Positions 39,346 through 46,968 of a stretch of DNA of 56,147 nucleotides are shown here, piece by piece. Under the pieces are notes generated by a model, which was given only the letters and a program-made list of their open reading frames with translations, did not search any database and was not told the DNA's origin. Within the stretch, counting starts at the first letter, position 1, and the number at the start of each line of letters is the position of its first letter. This DNA is from JAXFPC01 sp034180005 (GTDB taxonomy: Bacteria > Bacillota > Negativicutes > Acidaminococcales > Acidaminococcaceae): assembly GCA_034180005.1 (NCBI GenBank), contig JAXFPC010000064.1, positions 1 through 56,147 of the forward strand, given 5' to 3'. The translations under genes were made by a program, and so were the position numbers.

Positions 39346-40519
39346 ATTTCCGCATCAGATACTTTACGGCGAAACCGGCATAAATGCCCGCGCCGTGCTG
39401 CAAAACATCTTCGTCCGTATCAAACAGCGGATGGTGATGTCCGACGGTCAGACCTTTAGCTTTATTCCTGCCGCCCAGATAACCGTACACTCCCGGAACG
39501 CGGCTCATGAAAACGGAAAAATCCTCCGCCCCCAACATTTTGGGAAGATCCTGATGATACGCGGCGCCTAACTGTTCTTCAGCTGCCGCGGCAGCCAGTT
39601 CCACCAGTTCTTCATGTTCGTTTATCACCGGGTCCGGTCCGAAATAATATGTGCATTCCGCCCGACAGCCGTAGGCAGCGGCAGCGCGCTCGGCGGTTTC
39701 CTTTATAAGCTGCGGCAGCCTTTCACGCAGAGAGCGGTTAAACGCGCGGCAGGTCCCCACCAGTTCCGTTCTGTCGGCCAGCACATTAACCGCATCGCCG
39801 CCGTTCATCTTGCCCACGGTGATCACCAACGCGTCGCGAGGATCATTGCCGCGACTGACAATGGTCTGCAGCGCCATGACCGTCGCCGCTGCCGCCACCA
39901 GAGCGTCCTTGCCCAAAAAGGGTGTGCTTCCGTGCGCCGCCTCGCCCGAAATATTTACGGTAAAGCGATCGCTGCACGCCATGCGCTCCCCTGTTACAAA
40001 ATTTGCCTTGCCGGCATCAAGGTTATTCCAAATATGCATTCCGAAAACGGCTTCCAAGTCGTCCAACACGCCTCGCTCCACATATTTTTCACTCATCCGC
40101 CCCAACTCTTCTCCCATTTGGAAGAGCAGTTTGACCCTGCCTTTGAATTCGCCGCGTTTTTCCATAAGGATACGCGCCGCTGTCAGCAGCATAGCTGTGT
40201 GACAATCGTGTCCGCAGGCGTGCATCACGCCGTCGTTCACGCTGCAATAGGAGCTGGTTTTATCACCTTCCTGAATAGGCAGGGCATCAATGTCCGCGCG
40301 CAGCATGACTGTTTTTCCGGGCGTCGCCCCCTCAATAACGCCGACGCAGCCGGTTATGTCCTCAAAGCGCTGCACCTGCACGCCGAAAGCTTCCAGCTGT
40401 CGGCAGATGTACTCCGTCGTAGCGAATTCCCGCGTGCCCAGCTCCGGATGCGCATGAAGATATCTGCGGGCGCTGACAGTGTCCGCGGCGTAAGCGCGGC
40501 TCAGCTCTTTAATATTCAT
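39344..40519 (-). CDS. M20-family amidohydrolase (AbgA/AbgB or HipO-like), second of pair
   Basis: 391-residue metallohydrolase. Metal-binding segments: HACGHDCHTAML (His, Asp bridging), MGEELG (Glu) and HHHP near the end (His in VGHHHPLFDTDED). Substrate-side motif ELGTREFATTEYI and the dimerisation domain FTVNISGEAAHGSTPFLGKDA are typical of the HipO/IAA-amino-acid-hydrolase subgroup that cleaves N-acyl amino acids, including p-aminobenzoyl-glutamate. ATG 40519 overlaps the stop of the upstream paralogue (ATGA), so the two are translated as a pair. Roughly half of the residues match the paralogue by eye. Confidence 0.88.
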   Translation of the reverse strand: MNIKELSRAYAADTVSARRYLHAHPELGTREFATTEYICRQLEAFGVQVQRFEDITGCVGVIEGATPGKTVMLRADIDALPIQEGDKTSSYCSVNDGVMHACGHDCHTAMLLTAARILMEKRGEFKGRVKLLFQMGEELGRMSEKYVERGVLDDLEAVFGMHIWNNLDAGKANFVTGERMACSDRFTVNISGEAAHGSTPFLGKDALVAAAATVMALQTIVSRGNDPRDALVITVGKMNGGDAVNVLADRTELVGTCRAFNRSLRERLPQLIKETAERAAAAYGCRAECTYYFGPDPVINEHEELVELAAAAAEEQLGAAYHQDLPKMLGAEDFSVFMSRVPGVYGYLGGRNKAKGLTVGHHHPLFDTDEDVLQHGAGIYAGFAVKYLMRK

Positions 40520-41703
40520 CGCTCGTCCTCCTTTGCGGTACACAGAAGATAGTCATAGGCAAACTGCGCGTACTGGGCTGCGCCCCAAATCATAGCTTCG
40601 TCCGGCATGACGAATTTATCGGAGTGAAGTTTCTGAACCTCCGCGCCGCCGATGCCGCAGCCTACAAAACCGAAAGCTGCCGGCTTCGCCTGCATGATGT
40701 AGCCGAAATCCTCGCTGGCCAAGGTCGGCGGCAGACTGCCTACGCCGCTGTCGCCCAACAATTTGCGGACGCTGTTGCGCGCCAGTTCGTTAATTTTACT
40801 CTGTTCGTTGATAATCGGTTCGTCATAGCGATGATAATCAAGCTGCGCGGTGCAACCGTGAGCCGCGGCGATGCTTGCCGTCAGCCTGCGCATTTCCGGT
40901 TCGATGCTGTCCCTGATGGCAAGATTATACGTGCGCACCGTTCCTTCCAAAACAGCTTTGTCCGTTATAATGTTGAACTCCGTACCCGCTCTCATCCTGC
41001 ACACGCTGACAACCAGCGGGTTGGCGGGATCATTGAAACGACTGACCAGTGTTTGCAGAGCCAACAGGATACTGCTTGCCGCCACGATAGCGTCACGTCC
41101 CAAATGCGGCGCGCTGCCGTGAGCGGAAATTCCCTCCACGGTGATAGCGAAATTATCGCAGCTCGCCATGCGGTAGCCGTCGCTTACATCTATCTGTCCC
41201 ACGGGAAGCTCCGGCCAGACGTGTTGACCGTAAGCAAAATCCACATCGTCCAAATAACCCTTGTCCACATAGTAATAGCTGCCGGTAAAACCCTCTTCTG
41301 CCGCCTGGAACAACAATTTTACATTGCCTCGAAGTTCCCCGCGCGCGTCTTGCAGCAAACGCGCTGCTCCCAACAGCATGGCAGTGTGAGCGTCATGACC
41401 GCAAGCGTGCATAACGCCGTCATTTTCGCTGGCGTAAGCTACGCCGCTGTTCTCTTTGATAGGCAAAGCATCGATATCGGCACGCAGCAAAACTGTCTTA
41501 CCCGAAGCTTCACCCTTGATTACGCCGATGCAGCCGGTATAATCCGGAAAAAGCACGACTTCGATGCCCACAGCGCGCAATTGCTCTGCTATGTACGCCG
41601 TCGTTCCGTATTCCTGAAAAGAAAGTTCCGGATGTCGGTGCAGCCAATGTCTGTCCTGTTTGAGCCGCGGCAGCAGCGCCGCTGCACTTTCTTTAAAATT
41701 CAT
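40516..41703 (-). CDS. M20-family amidohydrolase (AbgA/AbgB or HipO-like), first of pair
   Basis: 395-residue metallohydrolase with HACGHDAHTAMLL, QAAEEGF, GYRMASCDNFAITVEGISAHGSAPHLGRDA and SEDFGYIMQ. Fold is an M20 catalytic domain plus a lid/dimer domain (about residues 180-295). Probable substrate is an N-acyl or N-aroyl amino acid brought in by the AbgT transporter encoded 80 bp upstream. In E. coli two M20 paralogues, AbgA and AbgB, act together with AbgT on p-aminobenzoyl-glutamate, and the gene order here is comparable. Start ATG with AAGGAG at six bases. Confidence 0.88.
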   Translation of the reverse strand: MNFKESAAALLPRLKQDRHWLHRHPELSFQEYGTTAYIAEQLRAVGIEVVLFPDYTGCIGVIKGEASGKTVLLRADIDALPIKENSGVAYASENDGVMHACGHDAHTAMLLGAARLLQDARGELRGNVKLLFQAAEEGFTGSYYYVDKGYLDDVDFAYGQHVWPELPVGQIDVSDGYRMASCDNFAITVEGISAHGSAPHLGRDAIVAASSILLALQTLVSRFNDPANPLVVSVCRMRAGTEFNIITDKAVLEGTVRTYNLAIRDSIEPEMRRLTASIAAAHGCTAQLDYHRYDEPIINEQSKINELARNSVRKLLGDSGVGSLPPTLASEDFGYIMQAKPAAFGFVGCGIGGAEVQKLHSDKFVMPDEAMIWGAAQYAQFAYDYLLCTAKEDER

Positions 41704-41745
41704 CTTAACTCCTTGCGACCTGTTACAGTCTGTTTTATAAAGTAT

Positions 41746-41775
41746 ACCCCGGACTGGTTAAAGTCCGGGGTTTTT
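41746..41775. terminator. Hairpin between abgT and the M20 pair
   Basis: 10-bp stem ACCCCGGACT (41746-41755) with AGTCCGGGGT (41762-41771). A T run follows on the plus strand; on the minus strand the tail (ATACTTTATA) is only partly U. It may attenuate rather than end abgT transcription, since no separate promoter is evident for the M20 genes. Confidence 0.5.
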
Positions 41776-41782
41776 ATGACGA

Positions 41783-43324
41783 TTATTTGAGGAAAATTCC
41801 TCCGCCCGGCCCTAAGGGCAAATCAAGAAGCACCCAAACGATGAGCTGGATCACCCACACTACGGTAAAGCAAGCCGAAAAGGGAAGCATGTTGGAAATG
41901 ATCGTGCCCATGCCCACATCCTCTTTATATTTATGAGCATAACCCAAAATAACAGGCGTGTAATAAAACAGCGGACTGAGCGGATTGGTCAGCGAATCGC
42001 CGATACGATACACCACTTGCGTAATTGCCGGATCGTATCCCATGAGCATCATCATCGGTACGTACACCGGAGCCAAAATGGCCCATTTTGCGGAAGCCGA
42101 ACCGATAAAAATATTGACAAAGCTGGAGAGAATCAGCAGTCCGAGCAGCAAAGGAATGCCTGTGAATCCGACAGCTTTCAGTCCCTCTGCGCCGTTGATG
42201 GCGAGAATGGTTCCCAGCTGCGACACGCCGAAGAAATTCGTGAAGATGGAGATAAAGAAACACATGAAAATGTAGTTGCCCATCTCCGCCATGCCTTTGG
42301 AAATGTCGGCCCACAAATCTTTATCATTTTGATATTTACCGGTTGCAAAGCCGTAAATGGCGCCGGGTATCAAAAGCGCTATGGATGCCGTAAAGACGAT
42401 ACCTTTGGAGAACGGAGAAGCTCCCGAAGTGATGGAGCCTTTGTCGTCAGCCAGAATTCCCGTAACGGAAAGAACGGTAATCAAAGCAATGAAAGCCGCA
42501 AACCCAAGTAAAGCTTTGTTGAGCGCGGACTTCTGCTCGGCGGAAATATGTGCCGCGCCTCCGTCATAATCATACTGCTGCAGCTCTTCTTCCGTAACAT
42601 TGAAACGTTTCAGCAAAAAATTTTCCACCAAAAAAGTTCCGGCGACGGTCAAAAGAATGCAGGAAGCGAAAAGAAAATACCAGTTTATAGCGATGGACTG
42701 CTGATAATTAGGGTCGATCATTTTGGCGGCAGGTTCAGTAAAACCGTAGGCCAGAGCGTCCGACAGTCCCAGAAACAAATTGGCGCAAAAACCGGCAGCC
42801 ACCGCGGCGTAGGAAACATAAAGCCCTAAGAGAGGACTGCGCCCCAAAGAAATATAAAGGATGGCGCACAAAGGCGGCAGGATGATGAAGCCCGCATCGC
42901 CGGCCACATTCATATTGATGCCGACCATGATGATCGCACCGGTGACGATCCACCCCTTGGCTTTGCCGAGGAAGCGTTGCATCAAAGCGATGAGAAAACC
43001 GGATTTTTCAGCCACAGCCGCTCCCAATACCGCTACAAGCACCATGCCCATTGGAGCAAAACCGGAAAAATTCTTGACCACGTTGCTGAAAAGATATTTG
43101 ATTCCGGCAGCGGAAAATAAATTAAATACTTTAATTGTTTTTCCGTTGGCGGGATTTACCGCCTGTACGTCCAACAGGCTGCAGATGCCTGACAAAACCA
43201 CCACGGCTACCGCCAAATACAAAAACAACGTAATAGGATCAGGCAGTCTGTTGCCTGTGCGCTCCACCCAATCGAGTACTTTATCCATGGTGCTTTTGGG
43301 TGCTGCATCGTTAGTTTGCGACAT
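41783..43324 (-). CDS. abgT: AbgT-family transporter
   Basis: 513-residue inner-membrane protein with eleven or so hydrophobic helices. Family pattern: WVERTGNRLPDPITLFLYL at the N-terminus, NVVKNFSGFAPMGMVLVAVLGAAVAEKSGF, GINMNVAGDAGFIILPPL, IGSASAKWAILAPVYVPMMM and RIGDSLTNPLSPLFYYTPVIL. AbgT proteins import p-aminobenzoyl-glutamate or export sulfonamides. Linked to two M20 amidohydrolase genes, which favours import of an acyl amino acid followed by cleavage. ATG 43324 has AAAGGGG nine bases upstream. Confidence 0.93.
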   Translation of the reverse strand: MSQTNDAAPKSTMDKVLDWVERTGNRLPDPITLFLYLAVAVVVLSGICSLLDVQAVNPANGKTIKVFNLFSAAGIKYLFSNVVKNFSGFAPMGMVLVAVLGAAVAEKSGFLIALMQRFLGKAKGWIVTGAIIMVGINMNVAGDAGFIILPPLCAILYISLGRSPLLGLYVSYAAVAAGFCANLFLGLSDALAYGFTEPAAKMIDPNYQQSIAINWYFLFASCILLTVAGTFLVENFLLKRFNVTEEELQQYDYDGGAAHISAEQKSALNKALLGFAAFIALITVLSVTGILADDKGSITSGASPFSKGIVFTASIALLIPGAIYGFATGKYQNDKDLWADISKGMAEMGNYIFMCFFISIFTNFFGVSQLGTILAINGAEGLKAVGFTGIPLLLGLLILSSFVNIFIGSASAKWAILAPVYVPMMMLMGYDPAITQVVYRIGDSLTNPLSPLFYYTPVILGYAHKYKEDVGMGTIISNMLPFSACFTVVWVIQLIVWVLLDLPLGPGGGIFLK

Positions 43325-43425
43325 AATAATACCCCTTTCTCTCTCCTGTTTTCAAGCAGCGCAGCTTTATCTGACACAAACTTAGAAAACACATTAGTTC
43401 CTTCAATTATCCAACATTATTTACA

Positions 43426-43455
43426 ATATTATCACTTTCTCAATATTTTTTGCAA
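43426..43455 (-). promoter_or_regulatory. Promoter of abgT
   Basis: TTGCAA (43450-43455) and TAATAT (43426-43431) on the minus strand, 18-bp spacer; leader of about 95 nt. Confidence 0.7.
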
Positions 43456-43534
43456 ATTGTATTCGTGTATACATTCTTATAAAAATCGCTCCCAGCCGAA
43501 CCGCAATTCACTTCTTTCACACTTGCCGTGCTTA

Positions 43535-44068
43535 TTATTCCGCCGCTTGTTCTTCGATAACGCTTTTTATTCTTTCACCTAATGAAAATATGGTTTCCAT
43601 GTCGGATCTGTTACCCGTACCAAAAGGATTACAGTTGACGACTCCTGTAACAGATTCGTATTCTTCCGGTCTTGATCTGAAAGATATTTTATCTGTATCG
43701 GTATGTATCTCCACGGTTACGGACCTTGATATTTTAGTATCTTCAATCTTTACCCTGCAAAACACGACCCGGCCGCACATGATTTCTTTACCGCTCTCCC
43801 ATATCTTTATATCCGTTCCGTCAAGCTTCGCAAGATAGTTTTTTACCAAGCTCTTTTTTATGCGTTTTATCAGAAGATGACCTGTATAAAGTATCGAAAA
43901 CATTATCAAAATCGTCAACAGATAATGTTCTTTTAAAATTTTATTAAATCCTGAGTAAAAAAAGCCTGTCTGCGCCGCCAATATAAGAATTCCGAATACC
44001 GCCGGATAACTCAGTCCCATGAGCATATCGGATTTCGCCGTCAATGCCGCAAATTCGTACTTTTGCAT
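43535..44068 (-). CDS. Membrane protein of unknown function with a PH-like tail
   Basis: 177 residues from ATG 44068 (AAGGTG upstream). Two membrane helices (about residues 18-36 and 46-66) are followed by a basic linker (KRIKKSLVKNY) and a hydrophilic domain with alternating strands (DIKIWESGKEIMCGRVVFCRV, SVTVEIHTDTDKISFRSRP) reminiscent of a YcxB or PH-like domain. No named family is certain. It is flanked by AT-rich intergenic DNA on both sides and stands alone. Confidence 0.65.
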   Translation of the reverse strand: MQKYEFAALTAKSDMLMGLSYPAVFGILILAAQTGFFYSGFNKILKEHYLLTILIMFSILYTGHLLIKRIKKSLVKNYLAKLDGTDIKIWESGKEIMCGRVVFCRVKIEDTKISRSVTVEIHTDTDKISFRSRPEEYESVTGVVNCNPFGTGNRSDMETIFSLGERIKSVIEEQAAE

Positions 44069-44519
44069 AATCAAACACCTTTTTCGTCTTTCTCGGCAAA
44101 CCGTCCGTAGCTGTTCGTGCCGCTGCCTTTCTTTTGCCGTGTAAATGCCGTTGCTATTATTATATTATGAGTGTCGGAGGTAAGCAATATTTACCGACTC
44201 ACCATTCTGATTCGGGAATATCGGCTACTTTCATGCCGTTTTTATTTTAATTTGTCCGAAAACGCGCTCCCGCATCCCGGAAAATGTCTTCGGCGAGAGC
44301 GCATTTCTTCTTCGTCACAAAAAGCGACGACTCCGACAACAAAAAACGCAGTTCGACTTTCGCCGAACTGCGAATATTTGACGTAAAAGACAAAGCGGAG
44401 CGCACAGGACAAAACTTTTGGATATTTAAGCGTCGCGCTCAGCTTCACACTTCAGCGAAGGACAATTTTACCGTTCAAACACTTTCTAAACCGTTTTTAG
44501 CTGCAATCAGCCGTAAAAA
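44069..44519. other. Intergenic stretch with two strong hairpins
   Basis: About 450 bp without a convincing gene. It holds a hairpin at 44347-44372 (CGCAGTTCG with CGAACTGCG, followed on the minus strand by U6) and another at 44264-44302 (GCGCTCCCGC with GCGAGAGCGC, one wobble). Both look like minus-strand terminators lying beyond the terminator of the tRNA genes. An open frame at 44284-44562 on the plus strand lacks a ribosome site. Confidence 0.55.
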
Positions 44520-44549
44520 CAAAAAACTCAAGAACACTGAGTTCCTGAG
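44520..44549 (-). terminator. Terminator of the tRNA-Leu pair
   Basis: Stem 44527-44535 with 44541-44549 (9 bp, one wobble), then U-rich on the minus strand (A-run 44521-44526). Confidence 0.8.
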
Positions 44550-44572
44550 CCTGTCAGATTGAATAAAGTTTT

Positions 44573-44658
44573 TGGTGCGGTTGGTGGGATTTGAACCCAC
44601 ACGGGATTTCTCCCACTACCCCCTCAAAGTAGCGTGTCTGCCGTTCCACCACAACCGC
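44573..44658 (-). tRNA. tRNA-Leu (anticodon GAG)
   Basis: 86 nt including an encoded CCA. Class II tRNA with a long variable arm (GTGGGAGAAATCCCGT). Acceptor arms GCGGTTG and CAACCGC pair; T arm has GGTTCAAATCC. Anticodon stem CTACT/GGTAG holds the loop TTGAGGG, anticodon GAG, reading CUC. Confidence 0.96.
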
Positions 44659-44675
44659 AGGGAATATGAAAAAAA

Positions 44676-44761
44676 TGGTGCGGTAGAGAGGACTTGAACC
44701 TCCACGGGGTTGCCCCCACTAGCTCCTGAGGCTAGCGCGTCTGCCGTTCCGCCACTACCGC
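44676..44761 (-). tRNA. tRNA-Leu (anticodon CAG)
   Basis: 86 nt including encoded CCA. Acceptor arm GCGGTAG/CTACCGC; T arm GGTTCAAGTCC; long variable arm. Anticodon stem CTAGC/GCTAG holds loop CTCAGGA, anticodon CAG, reading CUG. Lies 17 bp upstream of the other tRNA-Leu and is probably co-transcribed. Confidence 0.96.
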
Positions 44762-44908
44762 ATTTATACTGCCATCTCGGCAACAAATATATGATAGCAT
44801 AAGGCTTTTGGCATGTCAATACTTTTTCCTCACGCCGCAAATATTTTTTAGCAGTCGCTTTGCCGCTTCCTCACGCGTCTTGGCGCTTCCGCTTAGCAAA
44901 CGCAAATA

Positions 44909-45541
44909 CTAGCGACTTTTTACCTTATCCTTATACAATCTGTAATATTCATCCCTGTCGCGCATAACTTTAAGCACATACGCTCTGGTATCGTCATAAG
45001 GAATTTTTTCAGCTTCGTTGAACCCGTAGTCCCAATTATTTTCCTGCATCCATTGCTTCGTCTGGCCGCGTCCGGCGTTATAAGCGATCAGCATCAGCAC
45101 GAGATTTCTTCGGAACTCATGCTCAAGCTCGCCGACATACCAACACCCCATACGAATATTGTTCTTGGAAAGATAGAGATCTTCGCTCCTGTAATTGGGG
45201 AGACCCATGGACTCGGCGATCCAGCTGCCCGTTTCCGGCATTATCTGCATGAGTCCCACTGCTCCGACCTTGGAAACGGCTTTGTGGTCGAAATTACTCT
45301 CATTTTTTATAATGGCGGCAACAAGGTAAGGGTCAATATTATTTTTTTCACTGTAATCGATGATGTCCTGCTGATATTCCCACATATAGACGAAACGCAT
45401 CTGCACGACATCGCTGCGCCATAACTTCCAACAGCCGAACAAAGCCAGACATACGAGCAGCAGAACGCATATACTTCCTTTTGTTCCCGTTCGCCCCGAA
45501 GGCGCTTTCTTTCTACTTACGCTTCTCTTTTTTGAGCTCAC
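44909..45541 (-). CDS. Lytic transglycosylase, SLT domain
   Basis: 210-residue peptidoglycan-cleaving enzyme that cuts MurNAc-GlcNAc bonds to give anhydro-muropeptides. An N-terminal basic region and one membrane anchor (about residues 24-42) are followed by the SLT domain: IDPYLVAAIIKNESNFDHKA with catalytic Glu in KNESNF, SKVGAVGLMQIMPETG, and LIAYNAGRGQTKQW. Length is short, as in the Slt35/YjbJ-like minimal group. The start is GTG at 45541, preceded by GAAGG, overlapping the end of coaE by 29 bp. Last gene of the polA-mutM-coaE group. Confidence 0.92.
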   Translation of the reverse strand: MSSKKRSVSRKKAPSGRTGTKGSICVLLLVCLALFGCWKLWRSDVVQMRFVYMWEYQQDIIDYSEKNNIDPYLVAAIIKNESNFDHKAVSKVGAVGLMQIMPETGSWIAESMGLPNYRSEDLYLSKNNIRMGCWYVGELEHEFRRNLVLMLIAYNAGRGQTKQWMQENNWDYGFNEAEKIPYDDTRAYVLKVMRDRDEYYRLYKDKVKSR

Positions 45542-46130
45542 TTAAAACCTTCTCTACCTCTCCGCGCAAAAGTTCCGCCAACTGCTCTTTCGTACTGCTG
45601 TTATCCAGCACCGTATCGGCGTACTTCTTCTTTTCAGTCAAAGGCATTTGCGCCGCCAACCGCGCCGCCGCATCCTCTTTGCTTATGCCGCCTCTTGCGA
45701 CTGCGCGCGCAAGCTGCTCCTGCTCGCTCAGCGCCACCAGCCAAACCTTATCGACGCGCTCATGCCAACCGCACTCTATTAAAAGCGGTACGTCCAGAAC
45801 CGCAAGAGCGGTCTTCTTGTCAATACAATCCGCCAGAAAAACTTCCGCCCGTTCCCAAACAAGTTTATGAATAATGCCTTCCAAAGTTTTCAAGGCGACT
45901 TTATCCTTAAAGACCAGCGCAGCCACTCCGGCTCTGTCCAACTCTCCGTCCGCCGTGATAAATTCCTTTCCCAACGCCGCGCCGACCAACGCCAATCCTT
46001 CGCTGCCTTTGCTGACAACGGCGCGCGCGGCGGCGTCGGCGTCAAAAACAGGGATACCCAGCCGTGTCAATTCTGCCGCGGCGGTGCTTTTGCCGGAAGC
46101 GATGCCTCCTGTAAGACCTATAACAAGCAT
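45513..46130 (-). CDS. coaE: Dephospho-CoA kinase
   Basis: Last step of coenzyme A synthesis, phosphorylating dephospho-CoA at the 3' ribose position. 205 residues from ATG 46130 (AGAGGTAGG before it). P-loop GLTGGIASGKST (residues 5-16), VFDADAAARAVV, and the lid region with LDVPLLIECGWHERVDKVWLV match CoaE. Follows mutM by 5 bp, a common linkage in Firmicutes (polA-mutM-coaE). Confidence 0.96.
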   Translation of the reverse strand: MLVIGLTGGIASGKSTAAAELTRLGIPVFDADAAARAVVSKGSEGLALVGAALGKEFITADGELDRAGVAALVFKDKVALKTLEGIIHKLVWERAEVFLADCIDKKTALAVLDVPLLIECGWHERVDKVWLVALSEQEQLARAVARGGISKEDAAARLAAQMPLTEKKKYADTVLDNSSTKEQLAELLRGEVEKVLSELKKEKRK

Positions 46131-46135
46131 AGTTC

Positions 46136-46957
46136 CTACCTCTGACAATTGGCGCAGAAAACAGTGCCTCTGCCGCCGATTTTAGTCGTTTGCAGCGTGG
46201 CGCCGCATTTTTTGCAAGGTTTGCCTCCGCGTCCGTAAACTAAAAGATAATGCTGATTGCTGCCTTTGTTGCCCTCTCCGTCCTTATAATCCCGGAAAGT
46301 CGTTCCCCTGTTTTTAATTCCCTGAGCTATAACAGAGTTGATCGCCTTATGCAGAGCGGCCGCTTCCTCACCGGTCAAAGTATTGGCCGGACGCGAAGGC
46401 AGTATGCCTGACAGCGCCAGACATTCATCGGCATAAATATTACCTAAGCCGGCGATATTTTTCTGATCAAGAATAAAATTTTTTATCGGTTTGCGGCTTT
46501 CGGCAGCGATACCTGTCAAATAAGCGCAGGTGAAAGCGTCGCTCAAAGGCTCCGGCCCCAAAGTTTCATAACCTTCGATAAAATGCTCGCCGTCGCGCAC
46601 CAGATACAGCGTTCCGAAAGTGCGTATATCCGTAAACCACATGGTAACGCCGTCCGAAAGAGTAAAACGAATTTTAGCGTAAGGCGGCGCCGCCAAATTA
46701 CTATCCTGCGCCAGCAGCGCGCCCGTCATGCGCAGATGAACGATCAGCTTCTGCTGCGTATCCGTATGCAGCACCAAATACTTTCCTCTGCGTCCAACTT
46801 CCGTAAGCACGGCTCCCTTAAGCCGCGCGGCAAAGCTGTCCGCGTCCGGGTATTGGATCAAACGCGGCAGATCTATTTCCACCTGCAATATTTTTCTTCC
46901 TGTTATATGCGGTGCCAGTGATTTACGCACCTGCTCCACTTCCGGCATTTCCGGCAT
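46136..46957 (-). CDS. mutM: Formamidopyrimidine-DNA glycosylase
   Basis: Removes oxidised purines such as 8-oxoguanine and nicks the DNA by beta,delta-elimination. 273 residues from ATG 46957, which places the catalytic proline at position 2 (MPEMPEVEQ). Also seen: GRRGKYLVLH (catalytic Lys region), LRMTGAL, KIRFTLSDGVTMWFTDIRTFG, NIYADECL and the C-terminal zinc finger CKKCGATLQTTKIGGRGTVFCANC. Twelve bases after the polA stop, so co-transcribed repair genes. Confidence 0.97.
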   Translation of the reverse strand: MPEMPEVEQVRKSLAPHITGRKILQVEIDLPRLIQYPDADSFAARLKGAVLTEVGRRGKYLVLHTDTQQKLIVHLRMTGALLAQDSNLAAPPYAKIRFTLSDGVTMWFTDIRTFGTLYLVRDGEHFIEGYETLGPEPLSDAFTCAYLTGIAAESRKPIKNFILDQKNIAGLGNIYADECLALSGILPSRPANTLTGEEAAALHKAINSVIAQGIKNRGTTFRDYKDGEGNKGSNQHYLLVYGRGGKPCKKCGATLQTTKIGGRGTVFCANCQR

Positions 46958-46968
46958 ACATCTCACCC

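Noticed and set aside
41746..41775. Firm terminator between abgT and the M20 pair
   Set aside because: Kept only as a hairpin: the U tract on the transcribed strand is poor and no separate promoter for the M20 genes is seen, so full termination is unlikely.
44284..44562. 92-codon plus-strand frame between the unknown membrane protein and the tRNAs
   Set aside because: No ribosome site, poor composition, and it crosses two hairpins that look like terminators.
44616..44840. 74-codon minus-strand frame
   Set aside because: Covers both tRNA-Leu genes; the tRNAs have complete cloverleaf features.
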